From Agrocybe praecox (lineage: Eukaryota; Basidiomycota; Agaricomycetes; Agaricales; Agrocybaceae), in contig OZ024841.1 of assembly GCA_964017145.1 (NCBI GenBank), positions 1,922,001-1,986,000 on the forward strand: a stretch of 64,000 nucleotides of DNA, read 5' to 3'. The stretch's first letter is position 1. Every line of letters begins with the position of its first letter. Below, one piece after another: positions 36,239 through 47,343 of the stretch. The notes beneath the pieces were generated by a model. It searched no databases. It was given only the letters and a program-made list of their open reading frames with translations, and was not told the DNA's origin. The position numbers and the translations under genes were made by a program.

Positions 36239-38593
36239 ATGCCAACTATTGCCTTTCATGTAGGGAAACTTACACCCAGAAGCTTCACACTGTGCGCGCG
36301 TCTTTTCTCAACCACCAGGTATCTTCGAGCAACTACAAGCCGCAATGAAGCCCACAAATATATCGCGGAGCTGTCTGCAACTACCCAACACCCACTTTGG
36401 AGGCTAGTTGCTAGATTACAGGTGCCTTTGGATCGCGTTCGTTTGCACGGACCATTGCAGGACAACAATGTCTCTGCGCAAGAGTTCCAAACCTGGAAAC
36501 TCGTATTACTCGAACCCGACATTGATCAGGCTGTGTCCATATTACGGGAACGTGGATATATTTCACCTCAAATTGGCTCAGCTGAAAGTCCCACAAATCC
36601 TCCCCAACCGATTCCTTCTTGGGTCGTTTTATCTTTGCTCGCGTACCGTGTCAAAACTCCTCCGCAAGCAAGTGGGTCTATGATGGAACTCGTCTTCAGT
36701 CATTTGCCATTAGTGCTGCCAATCGTCCGAGGGCCACTTCTCATATTGGCAGCCTTCAACCTAGGGCGCTTCAATCTTCTCGCGTCTCTACGGCAGGTCA
36801 TTGACGCGTTTCTAGCTGCCGACCTGCCCAACGAAACGAAGCAATTCAACCATTTCCTGCAAGCTTTGACTTCCGTTCCCTATAGGTCGGTGGAATATAC
36901 AAACAACGTGTTAAATATTTTTAAGGTGATGGACGAACGTCGATTGTATTTTCTGGCTCCTACATACGAAGCACTGCTCAATGACCGCTCGACTACTATA
37001 CCTATCGCCAAACAACTTTTTGTTCGCCTAATGAGGGGAGGTTTCACTCCTTCGGCGTATCAGCTGGAAGCTTTCCTGCGAGTGTTTTCCAAACTCGGTC
37101 AACCGGAATTAGCAGAGAAATTCTTCAAAGCGATACACAGAATCGGCGGTGGGAAGGTGGACCAAGATGCAACGTCTGATGACCATCGTATACGAGCCAA
37201 CACACTCATGTTGAACTCTTTTGCAAGTCGCCAGAAAGCTTCGACTTTCCTTTCCGAATTAATTGCTACAATTCCAGCTAAAGGCTCAAAAGATGGTGAC
37301 CCAACCTCGAGAAAGTCGCTATTTATCCACCGATCGGAACCCGACATATACGACGATACGGCCGCATTGCACGTTACAGCAAAAGATACTACCACCTCGG
37401 CAGATGAACTGATCCAGATTTTCAATAAGCTTCCTGGGAACCCAACCATAGCAACGCACACCGTCCTCATAAAAGGGTTCTTGATTCGCAAGGAATTCAA
37501 GAAAGCATATGTATTTTGGTCGAAAATCATGAAGCAGTCGAAATTAAAGATCGACGAAGAAGCGCTGTCGATGGGAGTGTACGCTCAAACGCGCTATCAA
37601 CGACCTCATGAAGCTTTTCAGCTGTTGGAGACATACGCCTTGAAACCAGGCGAACAGCCCACTGTCATCAGTGATGAAACTAATCAATTTACATTCAAGA
37701 TCTCAACTATCCTTATAAACGAATACCTCACGGCCCTCAAACGAATTGGTCGTCCCGACGCCGTCTTCCGCCTTTGGGACTATATGGGCACCTTGTATGG
37801 TACTCACCCAAACGCAATGTCTCTTTCCATCCTGCTTCAGTCAGCTAGGCTTGCGCATAAGATGGACGACTCTCTGGGCGGTGTCATAGCCAAACTCGGT
37901 CTCATAAACCCGTTCAGATCAAAGAAGAATTATACGCCTAATGACAAACGACTGGAAGCTGTGGACGCTGTCATCACTTGTATTGGTCATCCTAGTCGAG
38001 GCAATCTACGACAATACAGGTCAGGTATATGGAGGGATCAGGAACCCATGGAATTTGCGCGCAAGATCTTCCTTCAGTGCCTTTTTGGAAGCGTCCCAGA
38101 TGGCCGACTTTTGTCGGTAGAGTCTCCTGCTAGAGCATGTCGAAAATCATACGATGACGACGCTTCGTCAAGCATTGGTCTACTGAACTTTGCACCAAGA
38201 AAATATTTTTTTCACCCGCCCGAAGACCTCTTGACGCCCGAAGGAAAGAGCTATTATCCACAGATTATCGTCAATAATGCTCAGTGTTTTAACTATATCA
38301 CTCTTATCGGAGTGTGTGGTCGCGCCGAAGAAATCCCATTGGTGCTTGCATGGATGAGGGAGATAGGCATTCAACCGTCTGAGTCTACGCTCGCGGTATC
38401 GTTAGTCTTCTGGTCTGAAATCAGCGTACAGGCACCTCTGGTAGAAAAGTGGAATGGTGGACCTGGGCTGAACGAGTACACGAAATTGGTGGAATGGATC
38501 AAGGATTGGGTGGGCGAGGAAAGATTGCCTGATAACAAGTTGTTGCAAAAGTGGCGTAGTATCGTTCTCAAGATGAGGGCACCTGATAGATGA
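36239..38593 (+). CDS. Large helical-repeat protein with mitochondrial presequence
   Basis: A single uninterrupted frame of 784 residues, unusual here because most genes have introns. The N-terminus (MPTIAFHVGKLTPRSFTLCA) is basic, Ser/Thr-rich and free of acids, as in matrix-targeting presequences. The body is rich in predicted helices with loose PPR-like spacing, such as THTVLIKGFLIRKEFKKAYVFW and the segment ILINEYLTALKRIGRPDAVFRLWD (abridged). It therefore probably belongs to the fungal PPR-type proteins that act on mitochondrial RNA, but I cannot name an orthologue. The ATG at 36239 is the first in frame. Confidence 0.8.
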   Translation: MPTIAFHVGKLTPRSFTLCARLFSTTRYLRATTSRNEAHKYIAELSATTQHPLWRLVARLQVPLDRVRLHGPLQDNNVSAQEFQTWKLVLLEPDIDQAVSILRERGYISPQIGSAESPTNPPQPIPSWVVLSLLAYRVKTPPQASGSMMELVFSHLPLVLPIVRGPLLILAAFNLGRFNLLASLRQVIDAFLAADLPNETKQFNHFLQALTSVPYRSVEYTNNVLNIFKVMDERRLYFLAPTYEALLNDRSTTIPIAKQLFVRLMRGGFTPSAYQLEAFLRVFSKLGQPELAEKFFKAIHRIGGGKVDQDATSDDHRIRANTLMLNSFASRQKASTFLSELIATIPAKGSKDGDPTSRKSLFIHRSEPDIYDDTAALHVTAKDTTTSADELIQIFNKLPGNPTIATHTVLIKGFLIRKEFKKAYVFWSKIMKQSKLKIDEEALSMGVYAQTRYQRPHEAFQLLETYALKPGEQPTVISDETNQFTFKISTILINEYLTALKRIGRPDAVFRLWDYMGTLYGTHPNAMSLSILLQSARLAHKMDDSLGGVIAKLGLINPFRSKKNYTPNDKRLEAVDAVITCIGHPSRGNLRQYRSGIWRDQEPMEFARKIFLQCLFGSVPDGRLLSVESPARACRKSYDDDASSSIGLLNFAPRKYFFHPPEDLLTPEGKSYYPQIIVNNAQCFNYITLIGVCGRAEEIPLVLAWMREIGIQPSESTLAVSLVFWSEISVQAPLVEKWNGGPGLNEYTKLVEWIKDWVGEERLPDNKLLQKWRSIVLKMRAPDR

Positions 38594-38793
38594 TGATAGA
38601 AATATGTATAAATTTCATTGGAAAACGTATATATGAAGTTTTCGTTGTTTAGATATTTCGCAATGGGCCGAAAGTATAATTGTACAGATGCAAATGGAGG
38701 CCAAAAAACATCGTCCTTAATATGTAGATAATTTCATTGTTTCACCCTCCTATACCAATGCCTGAAAAATATTTATGAATCATAACAATACGT

Positions 38794-39763
38794 TCATACT
38801 TTACGTTTGGCGATTTGGGCTTGCTTCTTCTGTTCAGCTTCCTGAACTTTAGCTGTGGCGCCAAAATACCAGTGAGCGGATGGTGCCCGAATATATCATT
38901 TCTATCAAATGACGGACCTTCAGCTTCAGCTTTCCTCTTTGCCTGAGCCGCTTCACGCTCGGCACGAATCCTGGCCAACCTCTGCAGATCTGCTTTGGCC
39001 TCATCAGTCTTGCCTTGTACGTGTAGCTATACCATGTTAATATGATGCAAGGATTGTAATGTATTTATAAAGAACCAACCTTCCAGTAGCGGTCCTTAGC
39101 ATCTTGTTTCTCTTTCTGCTCTCTATCGCAACGAGAAAAAAATTGTGAGAGGACCACATGTAGATGAAAGCATTTCATACCTTTCGCGTCTCGAGAGTTG
39201 TCTAGGTTCGTTAAGATCGGCAATGTTCAGCTTTTTCTGAACATGATTGGGATTAATCAAATCGGGATCGTCTTCCTCTCCATCTTCAGCTTTCTTCAGT
39301 TTCGCAGCTGCCTCTTTCTTCTTCAAATCACGCCTTTCTGCCCTGGTGAGTTCACCCTTGTTATCACCATCCTCTTCAGATTCCTCTTCCCCAGATTCCC
39401 CTTCCTCGGATTCCTCTTCCGATTCTTCCTCGTCAGAGTCCTCTTCGATATCATCTCCAGTAGAGCTGTGTGATAAAAAGGAGAAAGTAATCAATACTCG
39501 ATCGCAATTTGACGCCGAGGAAAAAGAGGCGCAAGATCACATATTACACGTACCCGCGTGCCCTTGACTTCTCTACATTATCAAAGCTCATGTCTTTGCT
39601 GGATTTATATGAGATAGATCAAATCTTGGAAGACAATCAAGACGTACCTGAAGCTACGTCCACCACCACGCTTCTGCTTGAATTTTCCTGCAAATCAAAA
39701 ATATTAGATCAAAAAGGATTGGTCTAAAATCATACAAGATGGCGCACCTGTTCCACGAACCAT
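38794..39763 (-). CDS. PDAP1/PP28 family phosphoprotein (casein kinase substrate)
   Basis: A multi-exon gene starting with the 16-nt exon 39763-39748. The start MVRGTGKFKQKRGGGRSF is the hallmark of the PDAP1/PP28 family. A long acidic Glu/Ser run with casein-kinase-II-type sites follows. The conserved PP28 domain comes next: LTRAERRDLKKKEAAAK, then LINPNHVQKKLNIADLNEPRQLSRREREQKEKQDAKDRYWKL shortened here to its key words NPNH, LSRRERE and RYWKLH. The C-terminus is Ala/Lys/Glu-rich and ends in AKRKV. Animal PDAP1 binds PDGF-A weakly and RNA-related roles are proposed; the fungal role is unknown. The exon after GGACGTAGCTTCAG is best joined at the acceptor ACATGAG rather than the nearer AAAG, to keep frame. 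Confidence 0.85.
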
Positions 39764-39938
39764 GTTGTAGAGCGATGTAAAGGTGGATGTCGAAGGGCTT
39801 TGAAGCAGACTTTATGGAGGAAAGAGATAAGCGAGTCATTGCCGTGACCGAAGACGGCCTTACAGGCGGGGGCTGAGTTTGAATTCAACCACACGTCCCA
39901 GACCGTCTTTCTCCTACCTCAGTGTTCCTCGCTACAAA
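39764..39938. promoter_or_regulatory. Compact bidirectional promoter
   Basis: Only 175 bp separate the start codons of the PP28 gene (-) and the NDUFA6 gene (+), the tightest divergent pair in the window. Confidence 0.55.
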
Positions 39939-40440
39939 ATGACAACGATACCCGCTCGGTTGGCAACTCTCACAAAGACATCTCTTGGTGTGCAGGATTC
40001 GAGGAAACGTGCCTTGAAGCTCTACCGCGACTGGTATCGCTCTGTGGGTCAATCAAGTAGTTGTACACCAAACAGAACTGAACCGTAATTTCATAGGCAC
40101 CGGAAATCTGCACGCTATATGCTCTCGATGTCTCCCCTGATTATGTGCGACACGCAATTCGGCAACGATTTGAGAGGAATCGCAATGTGACCGACCAACG
40201 GGCAATTGACGTGCTCCTCTTGAAGAGCAGACAAGACTACCAGGAAACGATGAATTGCTGGAAACAAGTAGATCATATTCTTGGAATTACATTGGAACCA
40301 CAAGACAGACCACAGAGGACTTTCTTGCAGAAGTTTTATGAAGGTGAGGTTTTATTTCTTTCTCATTTTCCACGGACGAACTTACGCCTCATTCAGGAAA
40401 GGACGAGGAGGCTATTACCCCAGCCGCGTCGGGTATATAG
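39939..40440 (+). CDS. NADH dehydrogenase (complex I) accessory subunit NDUFA6/B14
   Basis: Three exons (39939-40043, 40097-40343, 40397-40440) give 131 residues, the normal size. It is a LYR-motif protein: the tripeptide LYR lies in RALKLYRDWYR at residues 27-37, followed by the conserved APEICTLYALDVSPDYVRHAIRQRFERN (key words APEIC and RQRFERN). NDUFA6 sits on the matrix arm of mitochondrial complex I with the acyl carrier protein and is needed for full activity. The segment LLLKSRQDYQETMNCWKQVDH (abridged) is the conserved helix pair. Introns are 53 nt each. Confidence 0.93.
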
Positions 40441-40622
40441 AAGCAATAGAACACAACACAAATACGCATTTTCTTTTCGTCAAGCACAATCTTCTTCAGT
40501 TTTTCTATCATGGCAGCTTTTCATTACACGAATCTTGCAGATGCCCGGCTTACTCGTGCGGATTATTCTGACCTCATCCATGTTTTAATTTATTTCTAGG
40601 GAATATCTATGGGCTACCAATC

Positions 40623-41237
40623 TTAGAAACCATGTACGCCGTCATTTCCTATTCTCGTGTATGTGAGCTTGGCTTTCTCTGGATTTAGCCAACGGGAACA
40701 TACCGCTCTACGAATCACACAGCACAATCCTATGTAACCCATCATCGCTATTTGCGTGACGACGAATACGAGTTCGAAAATTCCGAAGTACAGATTTCCT
40801 GGAATGGAGGCTGGAATTCCGCAGAACAAAGCAACCCTGGCTGCGAGGTACAGGCCTAAAGCAGCTATTCCACTTTGACACACAGCTAGGATCCAAAAGT
40901 TGAGACTGTTCCAGGTCGAAGTTATCGCGATGTTGTCATCTTCACTGAAGAACTCTTGCTCATCGCGTCTTGGGATAATAACCTCCAGCATTACTCTCCT
41001 TTCTCTGGATAGCAAACCCATGATTACAAAGTCATAGAAAAGGACCACCATAAAGACCGCAGGTCCAAAAGGCGTATAACTAGTGTAGGCTCCGTAAAGC
41101 ATGCTGAAGAGTTGGGAAAATAATATGGAGAGTGTGCATGTAATCATGGATAACCAAATCCATTGGCTGACTCTTTGCAATAACGGAGCCAGCGCGTTCG
41201 GGGAAATAGGCTGGAAAGCTTTGTTGGAAGCCATCAT
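40623..41237 (-). CDS. Small multi-pass membrane protein, unknown function
   Basis: An intronless frame of 204 residues with about four to five hydrophobic helices (WLSMITCTLSILFSQLF; AVFMVVLFYDFVIMGLL; FWILAVCQSGIAALGLYLA; FGIFELVFVVTQIAMMGYIG). A charged loop (PRRDEQEFFSEDD) lies between helices 2 and 3. I recall similar short proteins in other Agaricomycetes, often in several copies, with no known role. Two adjacent ATGs (41237, 41234) could start it. A splice from an upstream ATG near 41364 was tried and gave a stop. Confidence 0.6.
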   Translation of the reverse strand: MMASNKAFQPISPNALAPLLQRVSQWIWLSMITCTLSILFSQLFSMLYGAYTSYTPFGPAVFMVVLFYDFVIMGLLSRERRVMLEVIIPRRDEQEFFSEDDNIAITSTWNSLNFWILAVCQSGIAALGLYLAARVALFCGIPASIPGNLYFGIFELVFVVTQIAMMGYIGLCCVIRRAVCSRWLNPEKAKLTYTRIGNDGVHGF

Positions 41238-41950
41238 AGGACTGCTTAAAACATTGAGACTTGAGTTTCAGCTCCATGTTCTGCATTTGAGGAAGCACAG
41301 TTGTGGTCCTACCTTCTTTCTGAGACCATACAGTTCCTGCTGTAGTTGCCTTTAGATTGATGGCCACTAATATGTTTTCTGGCGGCGTGCCTTCCCGGTA
41401 TTACTGGGAGTGGAGCTATGCATCAGCCAGGGTGATTGAGTCCTTTTTAAGCATTCTACCCCAGTGAAGATGTGAAGCGCTCATCCTACATAGGCGGTGA
41501 TGGGCAGTAGATGGAGCTAGCGAGCGTAGCAGGCTGACTTGTTACAGGCTGCGGCGAAGTGATCGTCGTGAGATTAGCTTCCTTCGACATGAAACACTGC
41601 CTGCTGAATGTGTCACCCCAGCGAGCTGAAGTTTTTTCGGTAAGCTGAAAACCCCGCAAAAAATTAGAGCACGTTTCAGTTTTATAGTCCTGTCACTTTT
41701 GTCTTCATTTTCAAGCGACGACCGAGAACCTCATCGAGCAGTTGATCGAATCGCATTAACCAAATATCAGAGTCTGCGCACAAAAGGCTACATACCCGGG
41801 TAATACATATTTTGCCCCAGGCACACTGACTGAATCCCGGTATCACCTTTTGGCTCCGAATATTGCTACGGTGCTGAAAATGGACCATACGTAGTTCTGG
41901 TGGCAATACACCTAATTGATTTGTCGCTTAGGCGATTGTAATTCTATTTT
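41238..41950. other. Intergenic, no supported gene
   Basis: A minus-strand frame at 41682-41906 has a protein-like C-terminal stretch but no convincing upstream exon. Otherwise nothing is seen. Confidence 0.4.
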
Positions 41951-43432
41951 TTACATGACACCCAATCCTGCCTTTAACTCACTCGCCAAATCGTCGAGTT
42001 CGTCGTTGGTAGCGGGCGCTTGACGCATCATCTTGGCTTCTTCTATACATCGAGAACAGGTACATGCACCGAATCCCCACCCGCGCAATTCGTCCTGACG
42101 CGCCCGATATCCCAATTTTGGATTCACGTAGGTGATTAACAATTCTTCGCCTGTTTTTATAGGTCGTTTGGCGATGACAGTGATGCGTGAAAGCGCATAA
42201 CGCTGGTCCATATGTCGTACCGAGACGTTGGGGTCGCAAGAATGGTTGAGATGCGAATGTACTGTGTAGAGTCCGCCATGTGCCTCCAAGTCTAGATCAG
42301 AAATATGGCATCAACAGGGATTATTTCATTGATAGATAACTAAAGATCGCACTGAGGCTCATTCTGCCGAGGCCTCTCAAGAAGCCGTCATAATCGAACA
42401 GGTCATGCTCAACGTCCGACGGCAGAGGCTTTTTCAGTAATTTGTCCAGCTTTTTTTGTTCTTGACTGGTTTTGGGTTCCTTGAAAGTTTGGATGTACAA
42501 GTTATAAGCCTTTTTCCATGTCGCTCTGTCGGGCTCCGGGGTGCTAGATCTTTTAAAAAATCGAAGAAATTTTGATTAGCCTATCAACAAAGAGGCATCT
42601 AAAATAACCTTACGATTTGAAACTATATTTAAACCTGTCTTCCAACCCAAGTTCTGCAAATGCTTTAACGATATCCCAATCGACCTTCAAAGCAGCTTCG
42701 CCAAGCTGGTTTGTCAGGAGAATGCGGCTCGTACATTGTGCTAACGCGTTGAGTGCCATCCATTGAGATTCTTTCGCAAATTTCAAAAGAGGTACTGAAA
42801 CAGGATTTTGAGCAGGACACAATAACGGATGAGTTTTTGCTGACCGGGCCAGGCAAAGGCGACTGCAGAACCGCGAAGGACAATACAAGGAAGTAGACGA
42901 TGAGGGGCACGAGTTGATCAGGGGGGAGTCTGGAACGAGGGGTGTTGTGCAATATCCGCACGCCGCAGATGTCATTTGCAGATCGAATATGTCCCTAGCT
43001 CAACAAAAAAATCATTGGATACCCTGTTCTTGATTTTCAATAAAGGACATACCACTCTGGCGAAATAATAAATGGATCCTCTCTCCAGATCGCTTCTCCC
43101 TCTTCAATATCCGCGATCGCTACGAGACCTTTTCCCTTTTTCTTGTTGTAATATTTGACTTCAATTTTCGAAGTCCATTGAGACAGATCCAAAGTTTGGA
43201 TTAATCTTGAGGTTGGAAAGACTGGTGGCTCATTGAGCCCACTTGTAGGTAAAGTCGTTACGATGAGTCCTTGTAGTTGAAGAATTTTCCTGGTGCGTTT
43301 CTCGCTGACTAGCCAATCCGGATAGTCCTTGAGTAAAAGTGCATGGATTTTTGGAATTCCGAGTTGAGGTTCTTTAGATTTAAGGTCTACAAGCGCCTTG
43401 GTCAATTGTTCTTCTGAAGGGGAGAATGACAT
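41951..43432 (-). CDS. SET-domain methyltransferase, Set5/SMYD-like
   Basis: Exons 43432-43053, 42994-42614, 42549-42353 and 42291-41951 join in frame into 432 residues. The SET domain is split by a cysteine-rich insert: the first half has GKGLVAIADIEEGEAIWRED, then a MYND-like zinc region (CGYC, CSRLC, HPLLC). The second half has the SET core NHSCDPNVS and GEELLITYV, and the post-SET CxCxxC as CTCSRC. NHSC binds S-adenosylmethionine, and the Tyr of ITY is the catalytic tyrosine. Yeast Set5 methylates histone H4 lysines 5, 8 and 12; the domain order and length match it, so the same substrate is likely but unproven. An N-terminal helical region (residues 1-90) precedes SET. Confidence 0.88.
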
Positions 43433-43727
43433 TGTGTATGTGGGTTTTTATACGGCCTGGAGCAAGAGATAAGAAAATGGGTGTGAGTGGTAGTTGCATC
43501 ACAACCTTCACGAATTTTGGGAAGTTGCTTCGGAGTTTGAAACCGTGCCGAGCCACTTTGCATCGCGTCGCGTACTAGTACGGCCGCGGTCGCGTCCAGT
43601 TGTGGGTTAGAAAACAACTGGGGAATACTCATTCTCACAGACTATTTAAGTAAATATCGATAATGTTCTGTACAAGAGAGTTATACTAATAGGAGGTCAT
43701 TACAGAAGGTCATTACAGCAGCACTGT

Positions 43728-44880
43728 CTATGCAAAACTTTGGTCCATCCAATCGATTAAAAAGGGCGTCACGGTGCCGAGGTTCTTTCTATCTCCCGCA
43801 AGGAATGGCAAGTAAGGCTCTACATGAACACCCCCTACATCCAAAAATTGCGTGAAATCTTTGTGGTGTTTTCCCACGGTTTGGCCATATTTGAAACACG
43901 CATCTCTGAGTGCTTCGTTCTCTCCGACACTGACAAGAAGGCGCTTGACCACTTTGTCGACGCCTTGCAGCCAGTCTTCTGGAGCGCTATTAGGCTCCAG
44001 ATAGGGCACGGCAGAAGAAAGACAGTTCTCCATGACGATACCTCCCCAATAAGCTAATATGGGCCCATCCACCAAGTCCCCTTGGCCGTTGTTGTTGTGG
44101 AGAATAGGATCGTCGCGTAATGTCGTCCATGGGCACATCATGTAGGCTCCCGCAAGTGGGGCAGACAACTTGATTTCTGGGATACCGTCATAAGGATGGA
44201 GAAGGTGGGATAAAACTTGGTGAATCAAGTTTCCTCCTGCCGAGTCTCCGACTAGTTGGATATTCTCCGGCCTAACTCCAGAGTCTAAGAGAAATTGCAA
44301 TGCCCGGATAGCCTGCTTAAGTTGAGTTGGGAACCTAGCCTCCGGCACGAATGCTAGAAAAAGAGAAGATCCAACAAGAGCGGGGTTGATGATATGGTGA
44401 ATACTTACTGTAGTTCAAGATCGCAATACCACTGTTCTTCCCTCTTTTCTCTAGGTTTGCCCGAACATAATCCCAAAATTCCGGTGCAGAAGGCGTCATT
44501 CCAAAGAGGTAGGCTCCACCTAATCGACAACAATCATTTGTCATTAAAGCTTCGGTTTATATGTAAAACCACAACTAACCGTGAAGATAGAGAATGACAC
44601 GTTCGGTCACCTTTGCCCCGACCCAAAGTAATTTAGCATCTTCGCCAATTTCATCCACGACTGGTTCCAACTTCTTGGACTTCATAAAGGCATTGTAAGT
44701 GTCCCTCGTTTCTCCAAATATTGCGCGGCTTTGCTTCCTATTGCAGCGCGTGACCATCCACCCGACAGTCTTGGACACTATAAGCACCTTCCAACTTCTG
44801 GTCCTCGCGTGCTTTGAGGAGAAGGGTGATGTTATTAGCGTCCAAGGAAGTATGACAGCTATTAGGATGGAATCAGTCAT
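43728..44880 (-). CDS. Alpha/beta hydrolase (HSL-like), tandem copy A
   Basis: Exons 44880-44580, 44519-44409 and 44353-43728 give 345 residues. The HSL-family oxyanion motif HGG spans the first intron (His100-Gly102), the nucleophile is Ser175 in GDSAGG, and a C-terminal His (GGVHVEPYL) completes the triad with an Asp. The family hydrolyses carboxyl esters and lipid-like esters; an N-terminal hydrophobic helix suggests membrane attachment. It is paralogous to copy B (46085-47343), which has a longer N-terminus. In copy A the matching N-terminal codons exist from an ATG at 44985, but an in-frame TGA (44893-44895) splits them from the rest, so the start is placed at the next ATG, 44880. No intron of plausible size removes the stop. 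Confidence 0.8.
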
Positions 44881-46084
44881 TGCCTCTGAGCTTCAATTAA
44901 ACCTACGTAATGCCAATCCTAGCATGGCCATCTTCGCCGCCTCTGCTATTGAGAGCTGGTTATGCGACGTGCTGGAGGGAGACATGGTGTTCAACAGGAA
45001 TGTCTCGTTGGGACACGGGCGTGTAGCTGTCCACCTAGACTGGTGTTGGAAAACAATAAGATGAAGCACACGCTGGTACTGGCTTTTAAATGTCGAGTCT
45101 AATTAAAAACTCGCGTTCCTGAGGGGTTTATACGATTATCTTTCTCACATATGACAGCGGAAATCAATTTGACCTTCGCGTATGATCACGTCCTCGCCGA
45201 GGAATATAATGATGTTTTTTGTACGAAAAACATCAGCAGTCCATCCATCCGATGATCCAACCTAGCTAAAGTAGACGTACGTAGATGAAAGTTACGCATC
45301 GTGATTCAGAAAATGAAAAAGTTATCGTCACTCATCATGATACAGGGGCCAGAGGAATGATAAACCGGATGGTTATAAGTTGGCAGCAGGCGCGACCCTC
45401 GGACAACTGATTTAGATGTATGTGGAAGTCGTCGAAATACTGTTGTGCGAACCGCATAGGTCAAGCTAAAGCCGATAGACTGGCTCTCTCTTTATTCCCG
45501 ACAGCCGTTGAACCTGCGCTTCACCTGCGCTCCAAGAAGCATGAGCGCGAGGCTGAAAAAATGACCCAATGACTTGACACGCTGCACGTTTAGTTGAGAT
45601 AACACCTTGTGTTTCGGATACCGAGTATCACAGCTCGTATGGTGGTCGACTCAATAGCATATCACCCTGAGTCCAACCATCAGTCAAGCCAGGTTGTTAC
45701 GGTGAGTCAAGGTTCTGTTCAAGATGATCCAGGTTCCTATATATAGGCTGCCGCCTCACATCTTGTTTGCACATGATGCAAGTCGACACTCATATAGAGT
45801 CCTTCTCCTTAGACTTGCATTTCTTCCTGTACCAAACACGATGCGACTTGGTCCCAATTCTCTCCGTTCCTTGTTTCTCTGAGTCTCTTCTGCTTGTCTA
45901 AAGACGGCGATTTTTTAATTGTCGCGATAAGCATAAGGAGCGACACCAGCAGTGATACAGTCACCCTCAAAGACCATCCGTTAGTTTTCCGAGCTCTTCA
46001 TCCAGCGACCGTCGCTTTGATGCCATTTCATAACCAGTTCGTACATATGTTCACTTTCTATGCACTTCATACGGTTAAATGATA
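44881..46084. other. Intergenic between the tandem hydrolases
   Basis: This is the upstream region of copy A and holds the orphan N-terminal codons 44896-44985. TTTAAAAG-type sequence near 45085 could be its core promoter. No other gene supported. Confidence 0.45.
45736..45747. promoter_or_regulatory. Palindromic TATA-like element without an assigned gene
   Basis: CCTATATATAGG is a perfect 12-bp palindrome about 90 bp upstream of a short plus-strand frame (ATG at 45840, 13 codons). It looks like a core promoter, but no convincing gene follows on either side. Confidence 0.3.
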
Positions 46085-47343
46085 TTACAGGAACCCTATG
46101 TCCAACCAGTCGATCAAAAACGACGTAACGGGTCCCAAATCTTGATCTTGGACAAGGAATGCAAGATATGGGTCTATATGTATCCCATCTTCATGCATGA
46201 AGATGATAGTTTCTTTATGGTGTCTTTGGACTGTTTTCGCGTACTTGATGCTCGAATCTCGGAGTATCTCGGACGTTCCGATGCTGATGAAAATTCGTTT
46301 GACGTGTTTTTCGACTCCTTCTAGCCATCCTTCTGGGCTGCTGTTCGCCTCGATATATGGGAGTAGACCTGGGGAGATACCATCGAGGACGATACTGGCC
46401 CAATATATGCCCATGGGCACATCTATGATGTCATCCTTACCCAAATTGGTGTAGAAAAGCGGATTGTCCCTCATGTTCGCCCAAGGAGACATCAGATAGG
46501 CACCACCCAAAGGACCAGATAAATTAATTCGAGGCAGTCCTTCCAATGGGTGAAGTATTTGCGACAAAATCTGATGGATCAACATGGCTCCAGCGGAGTC
46601 GCCGGCGAATTGAATGTTTTCCGGTTTGACGCCCGAGTCCAAGAGGTGCTGGAGGGCAAGGATTGCTTGCCTGAGCTGTGTTGGGAATTTACCATCCGGT
46701 ACGAGGCCTAAAAGTCCGGAAATGTAGTTCCTTTGGCTTCAGACACGGACAGTGTACTCACTATAGTTCAGAATCGCAACTCCGATCCTTTTCCCTTTAT
46801 CTTCTACCTTCTCTTGCACATGATACCAGAATTCTGGTAGAGATGCCATCATCCCAAAGATGAACGCGCCGCCTTGCAATATGATTATCAAGACCTTGGA
46901 TTCTGGGGCTGAAAGATATTTTACAACACACCATGGAGTACCAGAACAACGCGTTCATTGGCTTTGGGTCCGATCCATAAGAGTCGGGCATCATCACCGA
47001 GTTCATCTACGACAGGCTCTAGCTTCTTTGACTTCATGAAAGCATTATAGGTGTCCCTCGATTCCCCAAAGAACGCTCTCATTTGCTTCCTATTAGAAAC
47101 AGATATGACCCAGAGAATCATCCTGCGAATCAAAATCCATCTCCAACTGTTTTTCTTCCCTTTTCCGGAGAAAAGTGACTTGATCAGTGCCCATGTTAGA
47201 ACGACCGCTAGAAGGAAATAATAGATGAGCCTCAACATCATGGAAATAATATCTGAATCAAACACACGTAAGGGGAGGGATATTAAGATCGTCTGGAGCC
47301 TCTCTGTTAGCGTGAGCTGGTTATGAGGGAGTTGATCTGCCAT
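46085..47343 (-). CDS. Alpha/beta hydrolase (HSL-like), tandem copy B
   Basis: Exons 47343-46932, 46872-46762 and 46707-46085 give 381 residues. It has an N-terminal hydrophobic helix (MLRLIYYFLLAVVLTWALI) likely to anchor it in a membrane. The HGG oxyanion motif crosses intron 1 (His137-Gly139), the nucleophile Ser212 lies in GDSAGA, and the C-terminal His is in EDGIHIDPYL. Intron positions and phases match copy A, so the two arose by duplication. Both share the segment ESRDTYNAFMKSKKLEPVVDE (abridged; copy A reads ETRDTYNAF) that I recall from many paralogues in mushrooms. Substrate unknown. Confidence 0.88.

Noticed and set aside
39247..39567. Plus-strand Ser-rich frame
   Set aside because: It is the antisense of the acidic Glu/Ser run of the PP28 gene.
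41682..41906. Minus-strand frame with a protein-like C-terminus (IWLMRFDQLLDEVLGRRLK)
   Set aside because: No acceptable upstream exon; the only GT-AG pair inside would make an intron far too short.
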